A DNA stretch of 64,000 nucleotides from Strigamia acuminata (Eukaryota; Arthropoda; Chilopoda; Geophilomorpha; Linotaeniidae). The stretch spans positions 4,698,501-4,762,500 of the forward strand of contig OX442318.1 of NCBI GenBank assembly GCA_949358305.1. The letters are read 5' to 3'. Below, piece after piece: positions 22,930-32,173 of the stretch. The first letter of the stretch is position 1. The number at the start of each line of letters is the position of its first letter. Both the position numbers and the translations under genes were made by a program. The notes below the pieces were generated by a model. That model searched no databases. It was not told where the DNA came from and saw only the letters and a list, made by a program, of their open reading frames with translations.

Positions 22930-25900
22930 ATGGCGACTCCTTCAGAGAAGAGACCGAGAGGAAGGCCGGCGAAGAGACGAGTGGCGATCGATCTACCAGT
23001 CGTGGATCAAGAAGTGACTGAGTCACAAGAATTGTTTGAAGCCATGGATCAAACAGCTAACTGTAACTCGGCACAGTTAATCGTGAATGAATTCACGCAA
23101 GCGTTGGAGCGACAACAGCCATCCCCGCCAAGCGGCCAGTTGGACTTAAACAATCCAACTGGAAGTGGCCGTTCCAAGTCGCAAAACGATGATTTGAATT
23201 TACGAATTCAATCATCAAGTGCGGAGCACTCGCTGAATTCATCACCGGTTCAAGGTGCAGCACAACAAGATTCTGAGAACTCCAATATGGAAGTTTCTCA
23301 TTCTCCCGTGCGTGTTACCATGATGGACGCACTCCGTGAGCAAGCTAGGCTCGAGGGAGTAAAAGTCACTAGCGAAATGACTGTGGAACAAATCCACAAA
23401 GCTATGGTTCGCAAACAAAGCCAAAAAGACGTTGAAATCGTCAGAACAAGCTTGCAAGCAGAGTTCGAGCGAATGCATGCAGAAATGCATCAGCAAAATG
23501 CCGAACTAAAACAACAACGTGCGAATGATCATGTTAAGTTGTTACAATTAGAGCAGGAAAAAGCTTCCTGGCTAATTACTGACGAAGAGCAACAACAAAG
23601 GCTCGAGCAACTAAATCAAGCACAAAAAGATTTAGAGATTGCTAATGAAAATTTGAGATTGGCCAACGCAAATTTGCGAGAAGCCAACACAAATTTAATG
23701 ACTGCCGAACTAACCGCCCCAGTTCGAGCGAGGGAAGCAATCCCCTCCACTTCTCGAAATTACGAGAATTATGCTGCAGAACAAGCAGCAAGAGCTAAGA
23801 GATTAGCACAACGAGAAAACGAAGTATTTCTCGCTCGACAGCAGTCAGTAATTGATGCTGGTCAAGCCGCCAAAAGTCAAAGTACTGCAGAGCAGTTATT
23901 ACGTGCCGACTTAGCTGCGCAAGCTCGTGAAAACGAAATTCTTCGCGCAGATCTATTGACGGTACAAGAAAACTTTGCAGTAGTCGTACAAAAAGTACAA
24001 GACGTTTGTGGCGAAGATAATTTTGCAAAGCCAGCCCCAGTTTTGCAAAAAGGTGCTTCCAAATCACCTGAGTTGATTGATTTAACATCAGCTAAACCAA
24101 AAGTCAGTCGACAATCAAGTTGGACTGACAGTGATGACTCACGCAGTAGTCGTGGAAGCCGTAATAGTCATCACAGTCGCAAAAAGCGAAAGCGACAACC
24201 AGACCCGACCGAATATCATTCCCCAAAAGTTCCACAAGATTCGGATCGATTCTTTAGCAATAGTGACCGATTAATCGGATTGCTAGAGAGAAAGAATAAA
24301 GAACGTGAGAAACCACACGATCGTGGACGGTCACACGATAATCCGCGAGAAGACTCACCAAAACGCGATTGTCACAACGACATCCGTGATGGGCCGAGAT
24401 ACCGTGGAAATCCACCAGGTGGTGACCCACCAGGTGGAGACAGTTCAGATGGACATGGAGGTGGCCACTCACGTGACCATAATTCGAATGGCAATCGAAA
24501 TGGAAGGGGACCACCAAATGGAGACCGTCGTCCGCCAGATGGCGACGATCCTCCGGACCCTGATCCGCCGCCAAATCCGAATCATGAATCTGCGTCAGAT
24601 ACAGATTCCTCACGTCCCAGTGTGAGAGGGCGATCTCGTCACAGAACACGTAGTAGAACTCAAAGACCCGATTTCTACACGAAAGATGAGATTGACCAGT
24701 TGTTGAGGCAAAATGCTCAACAACAGCGAAAAAGCAGAAGGGATAAAATTATTTTGCAAAAAATAAGTGAATTTACTTCTGATAAATGGACTCATCAAAC
24801 AACAGATGAAAAGTTCATTAGATGGGATCGAGTTATCCCACATGCCTATAATGGAAATTGGCAAGCAGGGTCAAACCTCTTGCTGGAAATATTCGAACTA
24901 GGCAAAGTTCACAGTTTTGGCTGTGAAGGTGCATTGGCTCATCTAGTACCAAGAATACTAGTTGGCGGTGTCAAGGAGTGGTTTCGCAGGAAAGACTTCA
25001 CGAAGTGGGATGACTTCGTTAAACAATTTATGTTTAAATTTGGTGAATCGAGCGAAGACATCAAGACGCTCTGGCGATGTCTTAAGCAACGAAAAGGCGA
25101 AAGCTTACATTCGTACATGCTAAGAGCAGAGAATCTGCTTGGCAGAATGCCACATGCTGTTACTGATGCAACAGCAGATGATCAGTTCAGAGCTGGTCTC
25201 ACAGAATATAGTAAAAATATTCTGATGATGTCGGACGCTCCCGACCCGGGGAAATTCTCCGAGTTAAATGAGTTCATGGAGGTCAATCAATTGCGCATTG
25301 ACGAAAAGTACAAAGCTTACCTTACAGAAGCCGAAAGGTCAGCGTACTTAAAGCGAGAGAAAAGACTCGCTGAGCAAAACAATGAAACCTTTAATGGTTT
25401 GAAATTGTTGCAGCCACCTAGTTACGAAGACTTTCTAGACGAGGTGGAAGGGAAGAGTTCGAAAAAAGAATCTTCCAAAAAGGACGTCAAAAATCCTCAT
25501 TCAGTTCCTAAGTTACATGCAAATATAACTGGAGCTGAAACTCCGTCGTCTGAAGCTGAAGAAGCTGAAGAGGAGGAGGAAGCAGGAGATGAGACGTTGG
25601 CTTTATTGGCCAAAGCAGCGGCGTTGTTAGCAAAAAATAACCCCGTTGCAGGCAAATGGAAGCCAAAAATGAAATCAAAAAATGTTTCATTTGACGCATC
25701 AAAGGTGAATACAGAAAGGAATTCAAAGTCACCTGCGGTGTCGCCAGAGCGCCGGTCTGACGCTCGTTCTCGTTCTGCCTCACCAGCAGCAACGAAAAAG
25801 AAATCGCCTGCCACTGATCCATGCAATTTATGCAAAAAATTAGGGCATTGGCAAAAAGACTGCCCATCCTCTAAAAAGGACAAACCAGTGTCAACAGCTG

Positions 25901-25953
25901 AGTTTGAAAAAGCAGTCAAGATCATAACTGACATGTTTCGAAAAAACTTGTAG
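22930..25953 (+). CDS. gag: Gag polyprotein of outer element (1007 aa)
   Basis: Structural protein of the element's particle. The ATG at 22930 (context aaaATGGCG) is the first good start after the leader. Residues 7..17 form a canonical AT-hook (KRPRGRPAKRR), a minor-groove DNA-binding motif that is unusual at a Gag N-terminus. Residues ~150..340 are Q/E/A/L-rich, with coiled-coil character. Residues ~395..590 are a charged S/R/H- and G/P/D-rich linker. Residues ~595..780 look like a capsid-type Gag domain (W-rich, with 'GGVKEWF' and 'FGESSED'). A CCHC zinc knuckle, CNLCKKLGHWQKDC (965..978), ends the protein. At 1007 aa it is roughly twice the usual Ty3/gypsy Gag; the extra length is the N-terminal half. 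It ends in a -1 frameshift site leading into pol. The capsid call is by resemblance, while the zinc knuckle and AT-hook are direct. Confidence 0.9.
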   Translation: MATPSEKRPRGRPAKRRVAIDLPVVDQEVTESQELFEAMDQTANCNSAQLIVNEFTQALERQQPSPPSGQLDLNNPTGSGRSKSQNDDLNLRIQSSSAEHSLNSSPVQGAAQQDSENSNMEVSHSPVRVTMMDALREQARLEGVKVTSEMTVEQIHKAMVRKQSQKDVEIVRTSLQAEFERMHAEMHQQNAELKQQRANDHVKLLQLEQEKASWLITDEEQQQRLEQLNQAQKDLEIANENLRLANANLREANTNLMTAELTAPVRAREAIPSTSRNYENYAAEQAARAKRLAQRENEVFLARQQSVIDAGQAAKSQSTAEQLLRADLAAQARENEILRADLLTVQENFAVVVQKVQDVCGEDNFAKPAPVLQKGASKSPELIDLTSAKPKVSRQSSWTDSDDSRSSRGSRNSHHSRKKRKRQPDPTEYHSPKVPQDSDRFFSNSDRLIGLLERKNKEREKPHDRGRSHDNPREDSPKRDCHNDIRDGPRYRGNPPGGDPPGGDSSDGHGGGHSRDHNSNGNRNGRGPPNGDRRPPDGDDPPDPDPPPNPNHESASDTDSSRPSVRGRSRHRTRSRTQRPDFYTKDEIDQLLRQNAQQQRKSRRDKIILQKISEFTSDKWTHQTTDEKFIRWDRVIPHAYNGNWQAGSNLLLEIFELGKVHSFGCEGALAHLVPRILVGGVKEWFRRKDFTKWDDFVKQFMFKFGESSEDIKTLWRCLKQRKGESLHSYMLRAENLLGRMPHAVTDATADDQFRAGLTEYSKNILMMSDAPDPGKFSELNEFMEVNQLRIDEKYKAYLTEAERSAYLKREKRLAEQNNETFNGLKLLQPPSYEDFLDEVEGKSSKKESSKKDVKNPHSVPKLHANITGAETPSSEAEEAEEEEEAGDETLALLAKAAALLAKNNPVAGKWKPKMKSKNVSFDASKVNTERNSKSPAVSPERRSDARSRSASPAATKKKSPATDPCNLCKKLGHWQKDCPSSKKDKPVSTAEFEKAVKIITDMFRKNL

Positions 25954-25991
25954 ACGCAGATCCATCAGGTCTAGTGGACGCTGCGTCACCT
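25941..25991 (+). promoter_or_regulatory. -1 ribosomal frameshift signal, gag to pol
   Basis: The heptamer A AAA AAC (25941..25947) lies in the gag frame two codons before the gag stop TAG (25951..25953). After 5 nt, GACGCAG (25953..25959) pairs with CTGCGTC (25981..25987). Inside it TCCA (25961..25964) pairs with TGGA (25975..25978). The loop bases AGGT (25967..25970) can also pair with ACCT just downstream (25988..25991), giving an H-type pseudoknot. Slippage of -1 enters exactly the pol frame, which is open from 25932. Confidence 0.88.
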
Positions 25992-28900
25992 CCGAAATCG
26001 GAATCAGAGAATGAAAATCTGAAGATAATGGAAGATGTTGGAGAAGTTATTGATGAATTAATTCGTCAAACAGAACTAAAAGAAAAAGGATCTCTTGATG
26101 TAAAAAAGGAGATTGTCGGCGAAACCCCGACTGAAGAAGACACTTCCAATATTCAAGATAAAGTCGAAGTTAAAGACGATAGACCAAGCTCAGTTCCAGA
26201 GACACCTGGAATTGAGGAATGCATTAAGTTATTTGCAGCTACAACTCTTGATACCAATGAGTTATTAGACGAACTGCCTTTGGAGCCTCCAATTACAGTT
26301 CATCATAAATTGCGCAAGTTTGAGTGCAAAGTGGCTGGAATACCAAACAGCCATGACCTTCCAACGTTAAAGTTAGAAACGTTAAAAGGTGTAATAACTG
26401 GTATGTTGGACTCAGGAGCAAATAAGAGCTTCCTAGCCACTTCAGTTATTAATCAATTAGGTCTAGAAAAATATCTACGACCTATCGGACCTGGTGTCAG
26501 AGTTACGACGGCTAGTGAAGAAGTCACTCCAGATGGAACCATCCATCTTTCATTTCGATGGACACATGGCACATTACGTCATCCGTTCATCGTAATACCA
26601 AATAAGTATCCAATGGTACTATTGGGTTGCGATTTTATGAATAAATTAAAAATCCAACCTAATCCACAGACGATGTCTTGGAATTTCACGCAACCTGTGG
26701 ATGCAGATTTACCCTACATTCCACAAGCGTTGCTGGAACGTTATTTGGAGAAAGTGGAGGAACCCGATTCCTCATTTATGACCTTTGCAAAAGCTTATGC
26801 TGCAAGTGTAACTCAAGGCAAAATTGATGAAGAGAATTTCATCCAAAAGTTAGTCGAAGAAGCTAACTTAAATTTGGAGCAATCCAAATTATTAGAAAAG
26901 ATGTTATCCAAACATAAAAGGATTATTTCTAAAGATCCAGGTAAAACACACCTGGTTAAGCACAAAATTGAGCTTGACACGGAGAAACCCATCCGTGTCC
27001 CCTTTAAGAGCATAAACCCTCAAAAAAGGGAAATAATCAGACAACTTTGTCAAGACATGATTGACAAAGGCGTAGTCGTCAAAGCTGAAGGCGATTACGG
27101 AATGCGGCCAGTCCTAGTCATGCGACCAGGAAACGACCCACGCTTGTGCATTGATTTCCGCCCCATCAATACACATACTAAGTACAACCCACCTCAAATG
27201 CCAACAATTGAGGAAATTCTGCGAGAAATCGGAGAATTCGAATGGGTCAGTACTATAGATCTGACCAAGGGATATTGGCAGATAGAATTGCGACCTGAAG
27301 ACAGAGAAAAAACTGCCTTCTGGAGCCCAATGGGAAGACTAATGTTTTTAGTCATGCCTTTCGGATTAGTAAACGCACCAACTACCTTCCAAGAATTGAT
27401 GGAAAAAGTTTTGGGTAACGTTTACAGAAAATTTGCATGGGCATATTTGGATGACATAATTGTTGTATCCAAATCGTTCGAAGAACACATTAAACATTTA
27501 GATATAGTGTTTAAAAAATTGGCAGAAGCTAATTTACATGCGCACCCTGGCAAGACGCATCTCTGTAGAAAGGAATTAATTTTTCTAGGCTACAAAGTAG
27601 GAGTAGAAGGACTTGCAGTAGACCCTAAAAAAGTCGCTGCAATTACGCAATTTCCTGCTCCTACCAATCTTAAGGAATTACAAAGATTTCTAGGCATGGT
27701 GAATTTCTTTCACCGCCTAATCAAGAATATGGCCACAGTGGCAGAACCACTAAGGCCACTCTTGAAGAAAGATGCGGAGTTCGATTGGGAACTACATCAT
27801 CAGGCAGCATTCGACGCAATAAAAGACTTGCTTACGAATGCTGAAACAATGAAGATGCCTGACTTGTACATGCCATTTATTGTTCATACTGACGCCAGTA
27901 AACAAGGGTTGGGTGCAGCCCTTACACAAAAGAAAAATGTGGATGGCCAAGAAGTCGAAATGCCATGCGTGTATGCAAGCAGAAGCTTGCAGCCCGCAGA
28001 GAAAAATTATACTGTGACAGAATTGGAATGTCTCGCAGTAGTATGGGGATTGCGCAAATTTCGCCCATACTTAGAGTACACTACATTCACTGTACAAACG
28101 GATCACCAAGCGCTTAAGTGGTTGATGTCGTTATCTGACCCGTCGGGCAGATTAGCTCGTTGGCAAATGGAGCTGATGGCGTATTCGTTCGAAATACAAT
28201 ACGTCAAAGGTCCGCTGAATGTAATAGCAGACGCATTGTCACGTGCACCTGTTAGCGCACCTGACGAACCAGAAGACGATGGCGATAATGATGATTTATT
28301 ATCATATTGTCCATCTCCTTGCCGAAGTTGGCAAATGGGAAAATTGAACGAATTACCCAAGTCAATAATAGTTAATGAAGACGATCAAGCATTAATTAAT
28401 TTTTGTATTAAAATGCATGATCCGTCAGGAACCCCTGACGTCGAATTAAGAGCCATGATGGCTAAAAAATTCGAGCTGCCAACAACAAATGTTTTAATAA
28501 AAGCATTTGCGGCTAAAATTGCGAAGCAATTAGAATGTGATCCTCCAACGAGAGATGACATTATTGCGGCGCAAAAAGCAGACAAATTTTGCCAACATAT
28601 TCGCAATTACTTGTTAAACAAGCAATATCCAAGTTACATAGTAACTCGTCTTCAAAGAAGAAATTTTGAAAGACACGCGAGTACTTATCTCATTGAAGAA
28701 GATATGTTACTCCATTATCATCCTACCTCTACCGATGAATTAGGAGAGGATGGTAGGGCGCTTAAAGTTGTTGTGCCAAAGAAATTGATTTATAAAATCA
28801 TATGGTTGATGCACGGACATCCACTGTCCGGCCACCCAGGCATTGCGAGGACAATGTACAGAACTCGAAGAGTTTATACCTGGAAAGGTATGAAACGTGA

Positions 28901-29891
28901 TATTACACGTTTTATTCAACATTGTCAAGGATGTCAGGCCTGCAAGCCGAGATCAAAGACCGAAATTGAAGGCGCTCAAATTGGACCATTTGGACCATTC
29001 GACTGCCTCAGTGTGGATTTGTCTGGTCCCAAACCAAGAACCAGAAGAAACAATACCCACATTTGCGTCATCGTAGATGTCGCTACACATTGGCCCGAAT
29101 TATTTCCAATGTGTAATCCAACGGCAATAAAAGTTGCCAACACAATTTATCACTTATCGATGACTTTCGGATTTCCGAGACAAATCATAAGTGATAATGG
29201 ACCACAATTTCGATCACAGGTCTATAAAGAATTTTGCAAAAAATTCGACATGTCGCGAACACCGACATCGATTTATCATCCACAAAGCAATCCTGTGGAG
29301 AGAACCAATCGAGATATTAAATATTTAGTTTCGATTTATTTAGATATTCATGACCAATGGGATGAGTATCTACGCGAATTTGCATTCAGTTTGAGAACAA
29401 CTGTAACAAGAGGCAGAGATTATTCTCCTGCTTTCTTAAATTTTTTCCGAGAATTAAGAATTCCTTGGGATCCAAGAATTCCGGAAGGAATTTTAGTCAT
29501 TGACCCAAAAAATCCGCATTTATATGTTCAGAAATTAGAAACAATAATTGCAGAGACGTATCAGCATATGATGTCTCACGTCTTAGATTTGAGACGCCGT
29601 GTCGAAGCTGAAAAATCAGATAAGAAATTCGACAACTTCAGACAAAATGATTTAGTCTGGCGAGAGTCTCATATTCTCTCAAATGCCGCTAAAGGAATAG
29701 CAGCAGGCATTTCACCAAAAAGGAATGGGCCTTATGTAATTGTCAAAAGATTACAAGGAGGCGCCTTTCAACTTCGACGGCTGAGTGATAATAAAATTTA
29801 TCCAGCTGTTCACGGCACTGAATTAATGCCGTACTTTCCCGTTTTCAACCAAGAAATTTGGCTGGAAGGGGAGGAAGTGGGTCAAATGTGA
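25947..29891 (+). CDS. pol: Pol polyprotein, main part: PR-RT-RH-IN (C-terminus cut off by insertion)
   Basis: It is made as a Gag-Pol fusion by frameshifting. Residues are counted from the GTG codon at 25974. An acidic leader comes first, then the aspartic protease (DSGA, 146..149). Reverse transcriptase follows, with TIDLTKGY (427..434) and the catalytic YLDD (491..494). RNase H has HTDAS (638..642) and TELE (682..685). Integrase has an HHCC zinc finger ending HCQGC (983..987) and catalytic Asp1015, Asp1074 and Glu1109 (SDNGPQF, NPVER; 34 residues between the last two). A GPY-type module near the end contains RNGPYVIVKRL. RT-RH before IN is the Ty3/gypsy order. The stop at 29889..29891 is created by the nested element: its first bases supply the final Met codon and TGA. 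The original frame resumes at 39080. Confidence 0.95.
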   Translation, partial: LVDADPSGLVDAASPPKSESENENLKIMEDVGEVIDELIRQTELKEKGSLDVKKEIVGETPTEEDTSNIQDKVEVKDDRPSSVPETPGIEECIKLFAATTLDTNELLDELPLEPPITVHHKLRKFECKVAGIPNSHDLPTLKLETLKGVITGMLDSGANKSFLATSVINQLGLEKYLRPIGPGVRVTTASEEVTPDGTIHLSFRWTHGTLRHPFIVIPNKYPMVLLGCDFMNKLKIQPNPQTMSWNFTQPVDADLPYIPQALLERYLEKVEEPDSSFMTFAKAYAASVTQGKIDEENFIQKLVEEANLNLEQSKLLEKMLSKHKRIISKDPGKTHLVKHKIELDTEKPIRVPFKSINPQKREIIRQLCQDMIDKGVVVKAEGDYGMRPVLVMRPGNDPRLCIDFRPINTHTKYNPPQMPTIEEILREIGEFEWVSTIDLTKGYWQIELRPEDREKTAFWSPMGRLMFLVMPFGLVNAPTTFQELMEKVLGNVYRKFAWAYLDDIIVVSKSFEEHIKHLDIVFKKLAEANLHAHPGKTHLCRKELIFLGYKVGVEGLAVDPKKVAAITQFPAPTNLKELQRFLGMVNFFHRLIKNMATVAEPLRPLLKKDAEFDWELHHQAAFDAIKDLLTNAETMKMPDLYMPFIVHTDASKQGLGAALTQKKNVDGQEVEMPCVYASRSLQPAEKNYTVTELECLAVVWGLRKFRPYLEYTTFTVQTDHQALKWLMSLSDPSGRLARWQMELMAYSFEIQYVKGPLNVIADALSRAPVSAPDEPEDDGDNDDLLSYCPSPCRSWQMGKLNELPKSIIVNEDDQALINFCIKMHDPSGTPDVELRAMMAKKFELPTTNVLIKAFAAKIAKQLECDPPTRDDIIAAQKADKFCQHIRNYLLNKQYPSYIVTRLQRRNFERHASTYLIEEDMLLHYHPTSTDELGEDGRALKVVVPKKLIYKIIWLMHGHPLSGHPGIARTMYRTRRVYTWKGMKRDITRFIQHCQGCQACKPRSKTEIEGAQIGPFGPFDCLSVDLSGPKPRTRRNNTHICVIVDVATHWPELFPMCNPTAIKVANTIYHLSMTFGFPRQIISDNGPQFRSQVYKEFCKKFDMSRTPTSIYHPQSNPVERTNRDIKYLVSIYLDIHDQWDEYLREFAFSLRTTVTRGRDYSPAFLNFFRELRIPWDPRIPEGILVIDPKNPHLYVQKLETIIAETYQHMMSHVLDLRRRVEAEKSDKKFDNFRQNDLVWRESHILSNAAKGIAAGISPKRNGPYVIVKRLQGGAFQLRRLSDNKIYPAVHGTELMPYFPVFNQEIWLEGEEVGQM

Positions 29892-31579
29892 CGGTGACGA
29901 CCACAACTCCCATTTAACAATGGTACCGGGAAGAGATCGCAATAAATAAACAGTGAATACAATACGAGATAAATACAAGACAGTTTATTGTTGGTAAACA
30001 ATAATATCAAGGCTAAATTATACATAGGACTAATGCCGACATTTGGCAAGTTAAATCAGCTATTAAACTATACAAAGAATTGGCCAACTGGCCCTAGAAT
30101 AATATCACTACGGGTCTGGAATATGGGAGCGGTTTCCCCATCGCTCGACCTGATTATAGATGTCATCTTAAGCCGGATGGCTGTGTCCTGGAGTCCGATA
30201 CGGCTTCGCTGGTTTCCTTGGTTCGCTGTGTAAACTATCGCACGTCGATAAATCGAATGATCTGAGCATTGCGGTTGACTTTGTCTGCACCGCCACAACT
30301 TTGGGAGGATATTGGTGTAAGTAAATGTATTCATTTACTTATCAATATTCCACTTATGAATTATATTTAATTCATATCGTTGTGAATTCTTATTTAGATA
30401 TTTCGGGAATAAGTTGTCGTCAACTTATCGGTTATATTGAGTTCAATATGAGATTAAGTCTTCTGACTTGATTTTGGTCCAACTGGTTGTCGAGTTTAAG
30501 TTTTGCTGTTATAAATAAAATGAAGATTAAGCTTCCCGTCGCAACACACAATTGCCATCGATTAGAATATACGCCTTGCCATGCAGAACGGTATCAAGCG
30601 TCCCCGGCGTCGCAGCACGGTCGTCCATCGAGTGGTTGACGGTACCACGTACACAGGGGTCGATAGCTCGCGGCTCCGCACAGCAGTTTTATCTCTCGCG
30701 GTACTAATAATAGACCGACTGCTTTGGCATCGAATACCATGAGAATCAGCTTGCCAAACACTTGGTGCTACTCGTGGTTACTGTAAAACAGACTGCTTTG
30801 GCACCATCAGGTGAAGGAACCGATTCTCAACAATACCGATGCTACTCGTGGTAACGGAATACGTTCATACCGAAAAAGACAACTTGGTCCTGTCCGGAGG
30901 ATACTGAATTGCACAACGGCGGGTTCTCCTTCGGCGTCGCAACCGTAGACTGTAACATTTATGCAACATAATAATCCCAGCACTTCGACTTCAATTGCCG
31001 GCGGTGGCACGAATCCCTCCAATCCCGTATCACCGGAAGTGGATACGGAGGAACAATGTGCTAATTCTCACCACAACCGGAACTGGATACCCAGGACCGG
31101 AAATGGATCCACCAATCAGATCTATTGGTTGATCGATTGATCACCAAATGTCCTGTCCCGCAGAAAATGGAAGTTACATTGTATTTAACATCACAAGACA
31201 TTAATATATCTTTATATTAATGTTCACAAAGCTTCGTTTCATTCTAGTAAATATAGTTTTATATTTATTTACATGTTTTATATTCATATCTTGAATTTGC
31301 CGCTAAATCGTAATCGCGCCATCTTGTGGCAACATTGCGCATTGACAAATGCGGTTTTAGCAGACGACTCTTCGTGATTCGGCCGGAATCCTTTGATATC
31401 AAGTAGGAATGAGTGTTTATTCTTAATAAACGAACATCTTTGTATTTGAAACATCATAAATAACTTTATTCCAGACATTTATCAGTTTTACACAGAATAT
31501 CTTCGAGATATCATGATAATGGCGCAACAGCGCTTCTTTCTAAGAAAATAGGCATTTATAGCCATTGTAAACCGTCACA
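29887..31579 (-). repeat. 3' LTR of nested element (1693 bp)
   Basis: It has TGTGACGGT...ACCGTCACA ends, a perfect 9-bp inverted terminus. It lacks the 209-bp segment that the other LTR carries; the junction is at CA (31008..31009). Confidence 0.92.
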
Positions 31580-31591
31580 CATCCCCCTTAA
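31580..31591 (-). promoter_or_regulatory. Polypurine tract of nested element
   Basis: Read on the minus strand it is TTAAGGGGGATG, immediately before the TGTGACGG start of its 3' LTR. The same GGGGGATG-TGTG junction is used by the outer element. Confidence 0.8.
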
Positions 31592-32173
31592 TAACACAAT
31601 TATATAAAATTTTATAGAGTTTTCGTTATTCTCCTAATTAGCATAAATGCTATTTTCGGACTTGATGTATCTTGGAGATACCGTGACTTCCAATTTCGAA
31701 TTTGAGCTTACATAAACTAACTTGAATTATCTAAGTTCTGATTTTCTGCCGAAATAATCTTTTCTAATAGCCTAAATTCAAGTCCAGAATTTATTTCCAA
31801 GTCTTCTTTTTGAAGAAACTTTCGTCATACATAAAATCATCATTTGTGTTATCACAAAATATTTATTTCATATGCCTAGTCAGATGTATCGCTATAAATA
31901 TACAATAAATAGCTTTTAGATGATAAGAGTTGACAATTAAGAAATCATAATTGTCCCCCTTAATTGTCATGACCGGAGTCACTTGGTATTCTTTGTACAA
32001 TTGACTAATTTAATTAAACTAGTTGTCTTAATAATGTAGCATTACTTTTCAAAATTTTGTTAATTCTAACTTTTATATTTTGTCCCCTTTTTCTTTAGAA
32101 GAGAGGTCATGATTTTTAGAAGAGGATTTTCTGTTTACACTATAATCGGGGAATCTTTGTGTATCATATCATG

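Noticed and set aside
30068-31478. ORFs repeated in both nested LTRs
   Set aside because: These are LTR sequence. Duplication by LTR structure is not evidence of a gene.
31580-31600. Primer site on the plus strand after the left nested LTR
   Set aside because: The sequence is CATCCCCCTTA, with no TGG. It is the PPT of a minus-strand element, and the true primer site is at the other LTR.
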